From a candidate division Zixibacteria bacterium SM23_81 (GTDB lineage Bacteria; SM23-81): DNA of 31,148 bases. Each line of letters opens with the position of its first letter. Within the stretch, counting starts at the first letter, position 1. Where the stretch lies: contig LJUY01000027.1 of assembly GCA_001304015.1 (NCBI GenBank), positions 1-31,148 of the forward strand, read 5' to 3'. Of the stretch, positions 8,548 through 17,443 are shown one piece after another. The position numbers were made by a program, and so were the translations under genes. The notes beneath the pieces are model-generated. The model was not told the DNA's origin. It did no database searches and worked only from the letters and a program-made list of their open reading frames with translations.

Positions 8548-8586
8548 TCACCTCATCAGCACCATCTTGATGGTCCTGCCAAAATC
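8548..8586 (-). pseudogene. Relic 3' end of a deleted fifth sorting-domain gene
   Basis: The minus strand reads DFGRTIKMVLMR followed by TGA at 8548-8550, the exact end of a sorting module. Further upstream the frame degrades (RFL, then a TAG), so no gene remains. The DNA at 8547-8575 is identical over 29 nt to the end of the golvesin-like gene (3682-3710). The stop lies 60 nt before the kelch start, which matches the 55-58-nt spacing between the intact operon genes. The simplest reading is a former first gene of the operon that lost everything but its tail. Confidence 0.85.
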
Positions 8587-8627
8587 TAAAAACCTCTACG
8601 GAACCTAAACATCTCCTAGGCCAATTC

Positions 8628-8656
8628 AAAATACTAGATTCAGAGTTTTTTGTCAA
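8628..8656 (-). promoter_or_regulatory. Consensus promoter of the four-gene surface-protein operon
   Basis: On the minus strand TTGACA (8651-8656) is followed by 17 nt and TATTTT (8628-8633). The start site would be near 8621, giving a leader of about 134 nt that runs through the relic tail before reaching the kelch ATG. The 327-bp gap 8488-8814 otherwise holds only AT-rich sequence and the rluD terminator. Confidence 0.7.
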
Positions 8657-8753
8657 GAGTCTTTCCTAATCTTTTAAGAAATAATGAATTGCTCATTTTC
8701 ATAAGAAAAAGACCTTTAGGGTCCTTTCACCCCATCCCCGCTCTCCCAGAAAT

Positions 8754-8778
8754 AAAAAAATCGGCATATCGCCGATTT
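8754..8778 (-). terminator. Rho-independent terminator downstream of rluD
   Basis: On the minus strand AAATCGGC (8778-8771) pairs perfectly with GCCGATTT (8765-8758) around a 5-nt loop and runs into a T-tract (8760-8754). It lies about 37 nt past the rluD stop and closes the ileS-lspA-rluD transcript. Confidence 0.85.
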
Positions 8779-8814
8779 CTCATCAGGTTCAACATATTGG
8801 AAAAGCGCAAAATT

Positions 8815-9801
8815 TCAAACGCTCAACCGTCCTCGCCACCATCCCCGCAGTCTCTCCAGGGTGACCGCCATATCCTCTGGCAGCTCCGCCTCGAACTGCA
8901 TGAATTTTCCCTTCACGGGGTGGTTGAAGCCCAGAATCTGGGCATGGAGGGCCTGTCGCGGCATCAGTCTCAACAACTCTTCTCCCATTTTCCGGCTTGC
9001 TTGACGCAGACCAGCCAGCTTCTTGCGTCGCCCCCCGTATTTAGGATCGCCCAGCACCGGGTGTCCCAGATGAGCCAGGTGCACACGAATCTGATGCGTT
9101 CTGCCCGTCTCCAACTTCAATGAGAGAAAGGAGCAGACGCCGAATTCCTCCTCTACTCGATAGCGGGTCATGGCCTTCCGCCCACGCACCAGCCGGATGG
9201 CCATCCTCTTCCGATCCGTCCGGTGGCGTCCGATGGGACTGTCGATGATGCCCTCCGTGGAGGGAAACTGCCCCCAAACGATGGCTCGATATTCCCGCCT
9301 GATCACATGCTGCTGCAGCTGGTCCGCCAGAACACGGTGGGCCTGGTCTGTTTTGGCCACCATCAGCAGTCCGGTGGTATCTTTGTCGAGGCGATGGACT
9401 ATGCCTGGTCTCAACGGCCCATGGATGCCGGAAAGCTTGGCACAATGATGAAGGAGAGCGTTGACCAAGGTTCCCGAATAGACGCCCGAGGCGGGATGCA
9501 CCATCATGCCCGCCGGTTTGTTCACCACAAGGAGTTGATCGTCCTCAAAAACAACGTCCAGAGATGTTTTCTCTGGACTCACCTTGGCGGGCCTGGTCTC
9601 CACGAGCTGGAGCTTCACTTCCTGGCCGGCCCTGACTTGATAATGCGGTTTCACCGGCTTTGCATCGATAAATACTCGGCCCTCCTCGATGAACCTTTTT
9701 AGGGCTGACCGCGAGATGCCCCTTAAATGCTCGGCCAAAAACTGATCCAGGCGCTGCCTTTTAATCTGGCTGGGAACGATCAGACGCTTTGTTTTCGCCA
9801 C
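8815..9801 (-). CDS. rluD: RluA/RluD-family 23S rRNA pseudouridine synthase
   Basis: This 328-residue enzyme would convert specific uridines in rRNA to pseudouridine. An S4 RNA-binding domain occupies about residues 14-65 (RLDQFLAEHLRGISRSALKRFIEEG). The catalytic domain follows, with VNKPAGMMVHP near 93 and the signature HRLDKDTTG with catalytic Asp139. LKTGRTHQIRVH-type and GHPVLGDPKYGG motifs lie further on. The GTG start at 9801 has GGAGG close upstream and lies 41 nt inside the 3' end of lspA, so the two genes are translationally coupled. The place after lspA matches Bacillus ylyB. The exact rRNA target (RluD positions versus those of a paralogue) cannot be read from sequence. Confidence 0.95.
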   Translation of the reverse strand: MAKTKRLIVPSQIKRQRLDQFLAEHLRGISRSALKRFIEEGRVFIDAKPVKPHYQVRAGQEVKLQLVETRPAKVSPEKTSLDVVFEDDQLLVVNKPAGMMVHPASGVYSGTLVNALLHHCAKLSGIHGPLRPGIVHRLDKDTTGLLMVAKTDQAHRVLADQLQQHVIRREYRAIVWGQFPSTEGIIDSPIGRHRTDRKRMAIRLVRGRKAMTRYRVEEEFGVCSFLSLKLETGRTHQIRVHLAHLGHPVLGDPKYGGRRKKLAGLRQASRKMGEELLRLMPRQALHAQILGFNHPVKGKFMQFEAELPEDMAVTLERLRGWWRGRLSV

Positions 9802-10291
9802 GATCCTCCGCTTTTTTTAGCAACAGAGAAAGCAAAAACACGACAATCCCCACCGTAACCGCGGCGTCTGCGAGATTGAAAACCGGCCAGCGCAGACGAC
9901 CGATGCCGAAATCCAGAAAATCGGTCACCGTCCCGTAGCGCAAGCGGTCCACCAGGTTGCCCAAAGCACCTCCCAAAATCATGGCCAGAGAAATCTGTGG
10001 CCCTGCACCCATAGCAGACATTCGCCGGAAATACAGAAAAATGAAGACAATGGCCACGATGGAGGCCACCAGGTAAAACCATTCGCCGCCTAAAGAAATT
10101 CCGAAAGCACCGCCAGCATTTCGAACAAACGTCAAACGAAAGAAGTCGGCCACAATGGGAATCGATTGGCCCACTTCCATCCTCTTTTCCACCAGGATCT
10201 TAGATGCTTGATCTGCGAAAATTACGAGGATGGCCACCAGCACGAGATACATCGAATTTGCCGAGGGCCTTCGGAAAGGGAGACTCCTCAT
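9761..10291 (-). CDS. lspA: Lipoprotein signal peptidase (signal peptidase II)
   Basis: LspA is an inner-membrane aspartyl protease that removes the signal peptide from diacylated prolipoproteins, such as the candidate at 27644-29473. The visible signatures are FADQASK (residues 26-31), RNAGGAFGI, GGALGNLVDRLRYG, VTDFLDF and WPVFNLADAAVTVG, with catalytic Asp near 124 and 142. Four membrane segments are evident. I chose the ATG at 10291 (176 residues), just after the dksA-like stop; a later ATG at 10252 gives 163 residues, and neither has a strong ribosome site. The open frame continues upstream into the dksA-like gene, but that part is not conserved LspA. The 3' end overlaps rluD by 41 nt. 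Confidence 0.96.
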   Translation of the reverse strand: MRSLPFRRPSANSMYLVLVAILVIFADQASKILVEKRMEVGQSIPIVADFFRLTFVRNAGGAFGISLGGEWFYLVASIVAIVFIFLYFRRMSAMGAGPQISLAMILGGALGNLVDRLRYGTVTDFLDFGIGRLRWPVFNLADAAVTVGIVVFLLSLLLKKAEDRGENKASDRSQPD

Positions 10292-10322
10292 GGGGGAGCT
10301 CGAAGAATGAGGTTTCGTTACT

Positions 10323-10709
10323 TCAACCTCCCTGCTGCAGGTTCCTCTCCTCGTTGGCCTGGCACTGAATGCACAGACGAGCATGGGGGACAGCCTGGAG
10401 CCGTTTTGGATTAATGGGCTTTCCACAATCGCCACACTTTCCATAGGTTTTATTTTGAATCCGTCTCAAGGCATCGTTGATGTCCAACAGCATGCGGCCT
10501 TCCTGAGAGGCCAGTAGAAACGCTGTCTCCCTGCCCATGGCGTCCGTACCCTGGTCAGCCATGTGAAAAGAGTACGCCGAAAGATCCCCCGAGGCATCCC
10601 TGGATGTATGGTTCAAAACGGCATCCTCTAAATATCCCAGTTCGCCCAAAAGCTCTTTACGCATCTTCAGTAATTGGCGTTCGTATTTTTCTAGCTTAGC
10701 CTTCTCCAT
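10323..10709 (-). CDS. DksA/TraR-family C4 zinc-finger protein (YlyA-like)
   Basis: The 128-residue product has an N-terminal helical coiled-coil (EKAKLEKYERQLLKMRKELLGEL) and a C-terminal zinc finger with Cys92, Cys95, Cys113 and Cys116 (CGDCGKP...CIQC). Members of this family bind the secondary channel of RNA polymerase and modulate transcription, often with ppGpp. The tip residues here (DQGTDA) differ in spacing from the DxxDxA of E. coli DksA, so activity may differ. The ATG at 10709 has AGGAGG 5 nt upstream; a GTG at 10715 overlaps that site and is less likely. The gene lies between ileS and lspA, the position of B. subtilis ylyA. Confidence 0.9.
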   Translation of the reverse strand: MEKAKLEKYERQLLKMRKELLGELGYLEDAVLNHTSRDASGDLSAYSFHMADQGTDAMGRETAFLLASQEGRMLLDINDALRRIQNKTYGKCGDCGKPINPKRLQAVPHARLCIQCQANEERNLQQGG

Positions 10710-10738
10710 CTCCACCTCCTGCTCCCAGCTGAGGTTCC

Positions 10739-13558
10739 TCAGTCACTAGGAGTAACCTTAAGCTGATCGATAATTTCAACACATCTGTCACACAGTGTGG
10801 GGTGAGTTTTGTTCTCGCCCACGGTGGTTGAATAATTCCAACACATCTCGCACTTGTCTCCTGCCGCCTTTCTCACGCCCACCACCAGACCCAAAGCTTC
10901 ACTTTCATGGCGCTCCACAGCCTCAAACTGGTCTGTGTTCTGCAGAGTGGTGGAGGAGACGATGAACAACATCTTCAGATCTTTCTGGTACAGTTCCAAT
11001 AGCTGTCGTAACTTTTTCGGCGCCGCATAGAGATGGATGGCAGCTTCCAATGAGTTGCCAATCACCTTCTTTTTGCGAACAACCTCCAGAGTCTTAAGAA
11101 CCTCGTCCCGCACGGCCAACAGCTGCTCCCAACGAGCGGCCAGCTCTTCATCTATCCACTCCTCTCTGGCTTGCGGGAAGAGAGCAAAGTGGACGGATTC
11201 CTCGTGTCCCTTTCTGGCCGGCATCTGCTGCCAGATTTCTTCGGCGGTAAACGGAAGCACCGGCGCCAACAATCTGACCATGGCCGAGATCAGCTCATAG
11301 AGGACGGTCTGCGCCGCGCGTCTGGCTTTCGAATCGGGATCGTTCACATATAAGCGGTCCTTGAGCACGTCCAAATAAAAGGCGGAAAGTTTTACGACGC
11401 AGAAACTGTAAATCGAGTGGTAGATCTCGTGAAACTGATAGCTTTGGTATGCTCGCAAAACGGTTTGGATAAGTCGCTGAAGGGTGTCGAGCGCTAAACG
11501 GTCGATCTCCTGCAGCTTGCTATATTCAACGGCGTCTTTGGTCGGATCGAAATCGTACAGGTTACCCAGAATGAAGCGAAAAGTGTTCCGAATTTTGCGA
11601 TAAGATTCAGAAATTCTCACCAGGATCTCCTCGGAGATGCGCACATCGCTGCTGGTGTCCGTGGAACAGAGCCACAGCCTGAGCACATCGGCTCCATGTT
11701 TGCCGTAGATTTCCAAAGGAGAGATGACATTGCCCCTGGTCTTGTGCATAGCCTGGCCTTCGCCGTCCAGCACGAAGCCATGGGTCACCACGGCCCGGTA
11801 GGGAGAGTCACCCCTAGTAGCCATACCGATGAGAAGAGAGGAGTTAAACCAGCCGCGATGCTGATCTGATCCCTCCAGATACAGGTCCGAGGGCCATCTG
11901 AGATCCTTCCGACTCTCCAAGACGATCCGGTGCGTGGAGCCCGAATCGAACCAGACGTCTAGGATGTCCGTCTCCTTCTCGAACTCGATGTCGCCGCACT
12001 TGGGACATTTGAAGCCGGGGGGAAGAATTCCTTCGGCAGGCACCTCATACCAGGCGTCGGAACCCCTCTCCCTGATTAACTTGGCCACGGCCGAGATGGC
12101 CTCAGCGGATAGGATCTCATGCCCATTTTTCTTGCAGTAAAAGACGGGGATGCCCACGCCCCAGGTACGCTGCCTGGAGAGACACCAGTCAGGCCGGCTC
12201 TCCACGGCGCCGAAAATCCGGTTCTCGCTATGCCCCGGCACCCACTTGACCTTGCCGATGACATCGAGAGCCCGTTGGCGCAAATCCAAATGATCCACGG
12301 ACATGAACCATTGCACCGTGGCTCTGAAGACCAGCGGCTGATGGCAGCGCCAGCAGAAGGGATATTGGTGGCGAACAGTGCCCACGTATAGCAATACTCC
12401 CTTTTTACGCAGATCTTCGTTGACCAGATCATTAGCCTCGAAGACGTGAATGCCCTCATACTCGGGCACCTGGTCGGTGAAAAGCCCCCGGTCGTCAACG
12501 GGAGAGTAAATCTCCAAGCCTTCCCGGATTCCCACCTGATAGTCCTCAGCGCCGTGACCAGGAGCCGTGTGCACCACGCCGGTGCCCTCATCGAGAGTAA
12601 CGTGGTCGGCTAGGAATATGGGGCTGTCCCGATCGTACAGGGGATGTTTGCAGATCAAGCCAGTCAAGCTCTTGCCTTTCAACGTTTTGATTCGTTTGAA
12701 GGACTTGGCCCCGATCATCTCCATGGCCCTTTCCACCAACCCATCAGCCAGTACAAAGACCTTTCCGTCTGTCTCCACCAGAGCATAGGCCAAACCGGGG
12801 TGCACTACCAGGGCCATATTGGCCGGGATGGTCCAGGGGGTCGTGGTCCAGATGAGCACATAGCAGGAGGCCAGGTCAAGGCCGGCGAAAACACCTTGGG
12901 GATCTTTCCTCAGGGGAAAGGCGACGACTATGGAGGATGACTCCTTCTCCTGATACTCGATCTCTGCGATAGCCAGCGCAGTGACACAGGTGGGACACCA
13001 ATGAATGGGACGCAGGCCCCTGTAGATGTAGCCCTTCTCCACCAGCTCCCCGAAAATTTCAACGATCTTCCCCTCGAACTCCGGCGACATGGTCAGGTAG
13101 GGGCGCTGCCAATCGCCCCAGACTCCCAGCCTGATGAACTCGTCTCTCTGAAGATCGATGTACTTCTGCGCATACCATCGGCAGCGCTTACGTAACTCAA
13201 GGGACGTGAAGCTCTTGCCCTCTTGACGCATCAGCTTCGAGACGTTGAGCTCGATGGGCATCCCGTGATTGTCCCAGCCAGGGACGTAAGCGGCATCGTA
13301 GCCTTCCATGCTCTTGGATCGTACCACGATATCCTTAAGGGTCTTGTTTAGGGCATGGCCCATATGGATGTCACCGTTGGAGTAAGGGGGCCCATCGTGC
13401 AGAACGTACTTTTTGCCTCGCCCTCGCTTTTTGCGAAGTTTTTGATAGGCATCCAACTTATCCCAGAAAGCCAAGATCTCTGGCTCGCGTTGAGGTAGAT
13501 TGGCCCGCATGGGAAAGTCCGTTCTGGGCAAATTCAGTGCTTTAGAATAATCCGTCAA
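10739..13558 (-). CDS. ileS: Isoleucyl-tRNA synthetase
   Basis: This 939-residue class I enzyme charges tRNA-Ile. The HIGH box appears as HMGH (65-68) in [16 protein letters not shown]. The editing domain contains [14 protein letters not shown] and [16 protein letters not shown]. The catalytic loop normally KMSKS reads AMHKT (603-607), keeping Lys606 but not the first Lys or the Ser. A C-terminal zinc finger (Cys903, 906, 923, 926) is present, as in bacterial-type enzymes. Length is normal. The start is a TTG at 13558 with AGGAG 6 nt upstream. The 268-bp gap before it (13559-13826) shows no T-box-like or other RNA leader that I can recognise, and no clear promoter. Confidence 0.97.
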   Translation of the reverse strand: MTDYSKALNLPRTDFPMRANLPQREPEILAFWDKLDAYQKLRKKRGRGKKYVLHDGPPYSNGDIHMGHALNKTLKDIVVRSKSMEGYDAAYVPGWDNHGMPIELNVSKLMRQEGKSFTSLELRKRCRWYAQKYIDLQRDEFIRLGVWGDWQRPYLTMSPEFEGKIVEIFGELVEKGYIYRGLRPIHWCPTCVTALAIAEIEYQEKESSSIVVAFPLRKDPQGVFAGLDLASCYVLIWTTTPWTIPANMALVVHPGLAYALVETDGKVFVLADGLVERAMEMIGAKSFKRIKTLKGKSLTGLICKHPLYDRDSPIFLADHVTLDEGTGVVHTAPGHGAEDYQVGIREGLEIYSPVDDRGLFTDQVPEYEGIHVFEANDLVNEDLRKKGVLLYVGTVRHQYPFCWRCHQPLVFRATVQWFMSVDHLDLRQRALDVIGKVKWVPGHSENRIFGAVESRPDWCLSRQRTWGVGIPVFYCKKNGHEILSAEAISAVAKLIRERGSDAWYEVPAEGILPPGFKCPKCGDIEFEKETDILDVWFDSGSTHRIVLESRKDLRWPSDLYLEGSDQHRGWFNSSLLIGMATRGDSPYRAVVTHGFVLDGEGQAMHKTRGNVISPLEIYGKHGADVLRLWLCSTDTSSDVRISEEILVRISESYRKIRNTFRFILGNLYDFDPTKDAVEYSKLQEIDRLALDTLQRLIQTVLRAYQSYQFHEIYHSIYSFCVVKLSAFYLDVLKDRLYVNDPDSKARRAAQTVLYELISAMVRLLAPVLPFTAEEIWQQMPARKGHEESVHFALFPQAREEWIDEELAARWEQLLAVRDEVLKTLEVVRKKKVIGNSLEAAIHLYAAPKKLRQLLELYQKDLKMLFIVSSTTLQNTDQFEAVERHESEALGLVVGVRKAAGDKCEMCWNYSTTVGENKTHPTLCDRCVEIIDQLKVTPSD

Positions 13559-13826
13559 GTGAAACTCCTAATTTCATCGCAAACGGCACGCCCCATCCCC
13601 ACGGCCCTCAGCCGCGCTTTCTCTAAGACCATCGAACTTCTCCAGGAACACAATTTCTTCTGAAAATTTATGTCGATACCCCTCAAAAAAGCGGTGATGG
13701 GGAAAAGAGTACGCCAGCTATTGGCCCCAGCTCTTGAAAATCGCCATCTCGTCTCACAAGCTTTCCAGGCAGCTCAAAATCTAACTCCCTGCATTACAAG
13801 TTGCTTCAAATAGAAACAAGCCGATC

Positions 13827-14648
13827 CTACATGCTTTCTATGACCCGCTTCATCAATTTAGTCAGCTTGGGCTCGGCTTCGGCGGCCACTTTGATGATTT
13901 CCTTATGGCTGGCAGGCTTGAGGGCATCGGGCAAACAGGAATCGGTGACCACCGAAAGCCCCAGGACTCTCATCCCGCCATGGATGGCCACGATGTCCTC
14001 AGGCACAGTGGACATGCCCACTACATCTGCGCCAATGGTGCGGAGAAAACGGTATTCGGCAGCTGTCTCAAGGGTGGGGCCAGTCATGGCTACGTAAACC
14101 CCCTTTTGTACCTTTATCTTCTCCTCCAAAGCCACCTTTTCCGTCAGAGCGATGAGCTTACGGTCATAAGGCTCAGACATGTCTGGAAAACGGGTGCCCA
14201 ACTCATCCTCGTTGGGACCGAGCAATGGATTAATCCCCAGCAGATTGATATGGTCTCTGATAATCATGATGTCGCCGGGCTTAAACTGCGGATTGAGACC
14301 CCCGCAGGCATTGGAGATCACCAACACCTCTGCTCCCAGAGCTCTCATCACTCGTACCGGAAAGGTGATCTCCTGCATAGAATAGCCCTCATAATAATGG
14401 AAACGCCCCTGCATGGCGACCACCTTTTTGCCCCCCAGCTTGCCGAAAAGCAATCTTCCCGCATGGCCCTCGACGGTGGAAACGGGAAAGTACGGTATCT
14501 CCTCATAGGAGATCACCGCCTCCTTCTGAATCTCCTCCCCTAGGGCTCCCAAGCCTGACCCAAGGATGATGCCCACCTTGGATTTCGACTTCACGCGAGA
14601 CAATAAAAATTCGGCGGTCTCAGTGATCATTTCGGTGAGCTTGCTCAT
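13827..14648 (-). CDS. punA: Purine-nucleoside phosphorylase, trimeric class
   Basis: The enzyme splits purine nucleosides with phosphate into base plus ribose-1-phosphate for salvage. The ATG at 14648 has GGAGG 5 nt upstream and gives 273 residues, the usual length of the trimeric family. Motifs seen are GSGLG (30-34), GHAGR (61-65), RFHYYEGY (82-89), NACGGL (113-118) and MTGPTLETAAEYRF...GADVVGMSTVPE. The base-contacting position that is Asn243 in the human enzyme is Asp236 here (SVVTDSC). Related bacterial members also show TD at this site, and it could alter base preference, for example towards 6-amino purines. The gene sits 81 nt after divIVA on the same strand, next to the nucleoside-salvage gene tdk one cluster-step away. 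Confidence 0.93.
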   Translation of the reverse strand: MSKLTEMITETAEFLLSRVKSKSKVGIILGSGLGALGEEIQKEAVISYEEIPYFPVSTVEGHAGRLLFGKLGGKKVVAMQGRFHYYEGYSMQEITFPVRVMRALGAEVLVISNACGGLNPQFKPGDIMIIRDHINLLGINPLLGPNEDELGTRFPDMSEPYDRKLIALTEKVALEEKIKVQKGVYVAMTGPTLETAAEYRFLRTIGADVVGMSTVPEDIVAIHGGMRVLGLSVVTDSCLPDALKPASHKEIIKVAAEAEPKLTKLMKRVIESM

Positions 14649-14729
14649 CTGCACCTCCCATATCGGCTGGCTCGAGGACCGGTACAAGCCTTTTCAGGTC
14701 ATGCTGGTGAAAGAAAACAAAAAAGGTGG

Positions 14730-15314
14730 TCAGCTTTGCGTTTCGGATCCAGTCTCCTGCTCGGGATTTGTCTCTTCAAGATTGCTCAGCATCTTCTCCA
14801 GTTCCTGCCCGCGAGGACGGGCCCGTCGCCTCTTTGTAGAAACGGGTCTTTTGGGAAGCTCTGTGCCGGACTCAATGTTCTCCAGAAGATGCCATTGCGC
14901 ACCGAGCATCGCCTTGAACTCCGAGAGGTAGGTTTCCTTGCTGATCTGCAAATCGGAGAGCTTCTTGTTTATCTGTGCCAAGCGTACTTTCGCTTCTTCC
15001 AATATCTTTTCGCGCTCCAGCTGAGCTTCCTTGATGATAAGGTCAGCTTCCTTTTCTATATTGCGCTTGGCCTCCTCGGCCGTTTTCTGTGTCGTCAGCA
15101 GGGTGTCCTGGAGAGTTTTCTCCATTTTCTGATAGCTTTCCAGACGTGTCGCGAGCTCCGTCAGTTTTTCTTTCATCTCCGAATTCTCGGCGATGAGCTT
15201 TTCGAACTCCTCAGCAAGCATCTCCAAATAGGTACTCACCTCCACGGGATCAAATCCCCGGAAGGCTTTGTTGAAGGTCTGTTGCTCAATTTCTAACGGA
15301 GTCATTTTCATCAT
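14730..15314 (-). CDS. divIVA: DivIVA-domain protein
   Basis: The 194-residue product starts with the DivIVA membrane-binding signature TPLEIEQQTFNKAFRGFDPVEVSTYLE (about 4-30) and continues as a long coiled coil rich in Glu, Lys and Leu to about residue 150. It ends in a basic, probably disordered tail. DivIVA proteins sense curved membranes at poles and septa and recruit partners for division, growth or chromosome positioning. The start ATG at 15314 lies 5 nt after GGGGGTGATC, an extended match to the 16S rRNA tail; the ATGs at 15311 and 15305 are alternatives. It lies between yggS and punA, and its nearness to ileS repeats the Bacillus arrangement. Confidence 0.9.
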   Translation of the reverse strand: MMKMTPLEIEQQTFNKAFRGFDPVEVSTYLEMLAEEFEKLIAENSEMKEKLTELATRLESYQKMEKTLQDTLLTTQKTAEEAKRNIEKEADLIIKEAQLEREKILEEAKVRLAQINKKLSDLQISKETYLSEFKAMLGAQWHLLENIESGTELPKRPVSTKRRRARPRGQELEKMLSNLEETNPEQETGSETQS

Positions 15315-15374
15315 GATCACCCCCACAAGGGAGAATCGAAAGATCGAGAACTCTCTTAACACTGAGAGCGGCCA

Positions 15375-16058
15375 TCAGCCACGAAAGATGGCTGTGCCGA
15401 TGCGCACCATATTGGCGCCTTCTCGAATGGCTTCTGGAAAATCGTTGGTCATCCCCATGGAAAGGAAGCGCATTTCCACATTTGGAATTTGCAGGCCTTT
15501 GGCCTGTTCGAAAATTCCTCTGAGCTTGATAAAACAGGGCCGAACCCGTTCTGGATCCGGGGAAAAAGTCCCAATAGTCATCAATCCCAAAGCTCTTATG
15601 CCCTCCAGAGTGGCCAGCGATTCAAGAAAAGGGATGGCTTCGTGAGGAGCCATTCCGAACTTGCTATCCTCTCCGGAAGTGTTAACCTGCACGAGCACGT
15701 CGGTCTGTCTTTTCAGCTCCTGAGAACGACGGCTGATTTCCTCCGCCAACCTGAAGCTATCCAGTGAATGGATCAGATCGAAGATCTGCAGGGCTTTTTT
15801 GACTTTGTTGCGCTGGAGATGACCCACCAGATGCCAGCTGATGGAACCTTTCACATGGGGGTATTTGGCTAAAGCCTCCTGAACTCGATTCTCGCCGATG
15901 ACGGTCACTCCACAGGAGATGGCCTCCTGAATGGCCTCCACCGCCACCGTCTTAGTCACCGCCACCAGGTGGATTTCCTCATGAGACCGACCACTTTCTT
16001 CCGCGGCGATGGCGATCCGTTCCCGAACCCTTTTCAGGTTGTCGTCGATAGAGTTCAT
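15375..16058 (-). CDS. yggS: YggS/PLPBP family pyridoxal-phosphate homeostasis protein
   Basis: The 227-residue product is a single-domain TIM-barrel PLP-binding protein without known catalysis; the family controls PLP and amino-acid balance. PLP would bind Lys36 in LVAVTKT. Other family motifs are GENRVQEAL, WHLVGHLQRNKVK, VLVQVNTSGEDSKFG and RFLSMGMTNDFPEAI. The ATG at 16058 gives normal family length. Its upstream GGGCGCGG is a poor ribosome site, and the open frame runs 20 codons further upstream without conservation. The Bacillus orthologue ylmE also sits just upstream of divIVA, which supports a shared cell-division cluster. Confidence 0.94.
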   Translation of the reverse strand: MNSIDDNLKRVRERIAIAAEESGRSHEEIHLVAVTKTVAVEAIQEAISCGVTVIGENRVQEALAKYPHVKGSISWHLVGHLQRNKVKKALQIFDLIHSLDSFRLAEEISRRSQELKRQTDVLVQVNTSGEDSKFGMAPHEAIPFLESLATLEGIRALGLMTIGTFSPDPERVRPCFIKLRGIFEQAKGLQIPNVEMRFLSMGMTNDFPEAIREGANMVRIGTAIFRG

Positions 16059-16157
16059 CCGCGCCCAAACCAAGTTTGACCTGAAAATATACCGTATAGA
16101 AAATAGGAGTGCAACCAAAAAATTCGTTGAGCTGTGAGATGCGAGGCTGAGGTTTCG

Positions 16158-16718
16158 CTATTGGGGTGGCTGAAAACAACGTCGGCATCTAGGCTCGTAT
16201 GCGCCTTCCGCTCCTACCACCACACGCTCATCGCTGTCGACCAATCGCTGCGATCGATTGGCCGGCTCCCCACAGACCATACAGACAGCCATGGTCTTGG
16301 TGATGTACTCGGCTACAGCCAGAAGCTGTGGTATGGGCTCAAAGGGATTGCCGCGATAATCTTGATCCAGGCCCGCCACAATAACGCGCTTGCCCTCGTT
16401 GGCCAGGCGTTCGCAGATCGTTACCAGATCCATACTCAGAAATTGCGCTTCATCGACTCCCACCACTTGCGTGTCGGGATCGGTACGCGCTAAAATCTCC
16501 TTCGCTGAGCTCACCGACTCCGAGGGAATCTTCTGGTCATTGTGTGAGACCACGTGATCCTGGCCGTACCGATTGTCCACAACTGGCTTGAAGACCTGCA
16601 CCTTCTGTCGCGCAATTTGAGCCCGGCGCAAGCGCCGAATCAGCTCCTCACTTTTGCCACTAAACATGCTCCCGCAGATGACCTCGATCCAGCCTGTTTT
16701 TCGGGACAATTTATCCAT
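16158..16718 (-). CDS. tdk: Thymidine kinase, type II
   Basis: This 186-residue enzyme phosphorylates thymidine with ATP for salvage. The P-loop is [10 protein letters not shown] (16-25). The DEAQF motif carries the catalytic Glu at position 90. The lasso and zinc-ribbon region has Cys146/149 (CMVCGEP) and Cys178/181 (CRRC). All key residues of the tetrameric TK1-like family are present. The ATG at 16718 follows GGGGGGCG. It is the first gene after the promoter at 16789-16817 and so probably heads the block that runs through yggS, divIVA and punA, with a 99-nt gap to yggS. Confidence 0.97.
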   Translation of the reverse strand: MDKLSRKTGWIEVICGSMFSGKSEELIRRLRRAQIARQKVQVFKPVVDNRYGQDHVVSHNDQKIPSESVSSAKEILARTDPDTQVVGVDEAQFLSMDLVTICERLANEGKRVIVAGLDQDYRGNPFEPIPQLLAVAEYITKTMAVCMVCGEPANRSQRLVDSDERVVVGAEGAYEPRCRRCFQPPQ

Positions 16719-16788
16719 CTGCGCCCCCCATGAGTATTTGGCAGAACTGCGTCAGAGACTGCTCTATCTTAAAGGGAGAGCTTAAACA

Positions 16789-16817
16789 ATGATACATCCT
16801 GCGGCACATGTTGTCAA
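16789..16817 (-). promoter_or_regulatory. Consensus promoter of the tdk-yggS-divIVA block
   Basis: On the minus strand TTGACA (16812-16817) is followed by 17 nt and TATCAT (16789-16794). Transcription would begin near 16782, about 64 nt before the tdk ATG. It lies in the divergent gap between tdk and the ACT-domain gene. Confidence 0.72.
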
Positions 16818-16952
16818 GCTCATTGTATGAACTTCCTGGTAAGATCAAGTCGTAAAAAAAAGTTGCTTTTGGGCTTCATTTGCGTTACCATATTTTGTAG
16901 CCATTGTTTCATAATGAGAAAACATTTTATGCATGTTACAGCAGGAGGAGTT

Positions 16953-17432
16953 ATGGAAAAAGTGGTCATCGACGGTATCGAAAAAAATCTGAACATGGCA
17001 AAAGTAACTCTTTTCGGAGTTCCTGACAGACCAGGCGTGGCCGGTGAGATCTTCGGCGCATTAGGCCAACAGGGTGTCAGCGTTGAGCTTTTGGTCACCA
17101 GCGCAGTCCAGAAAGGGCACAGCAACATCTCCTTTGCTGTGGTACTCGATGTCCTGGAAACAGCTAAGGAGATATTAGAGAAAATGAAAGGTCGGATTGG
17201 CGCCGCACGCATTTCCACTCATCCGGGAATGGCCTTGATCTCCATCCACGGGCAGCAGCTGGCCGGAGTGCCCGGGGTGGCCGGCAAGATGTTCCACGCT
17301 TTGGCCTCCAGCGGCATCAACATCGACAGCATCAGCTCATCCAGGACAACGGTCACGTGCCTTATTGAACAGAGCAAATTGGACCAAGCCGTCACATCCC
17401 TGCAGACTACCTTCCAGTTTCGCCAATCCTAA
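16953..17432 (+). CDS. Stand-alone tandem ACT-domain protein, aspartokinase regulatory-like
   Basis: The 159-residue product resembles the C-terminal regulatory part of aspartate kinase but has no kinase domain. ACT1 (about 17-80) begins AKVTLFGVPDRPGVAGEIFGALG, the usual aspartokinase phrasing. ACT2 (about 94-155) contains GVAGKMFHALASSGINIDSISSS. Aspartokinase ACT pairs bind lysine or threonine, so amino-acid sensing is a family-based inference; the partner is unknown. I chose the ATG at 16953, which has AGGAGG 4 nt upstream; a frame extension to 16827 adds 42 residues without ACT similarity. The gene stands alone between tdk and a convergent propeller gene and ends in a bidirectional terminator. 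Confidence 0.88.
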   Translation: MEKVVIDGIEKNLNMAKVTLFGVPDRPGVAGEIFGALGQQGVSVELLVTSAVQKGHSNISFAVVLDVLETAKEILEKMKGRIGAARISTHPGMALISIHGQQLAGVPGVAGKMFHALASSGINIDSISSSRTTVTCLIEQSKLDQAVTSLQTTFQFRQS

Positions 17433-17443
17433 ATTGATTTTAA

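Noticed and set aside
13559-13826. Possible T-box or other amino-acid-sensing leader before ileS
   Set aside because: No T-box core sequence, specifier stem or terminator/antiterminator pair could be recognised.
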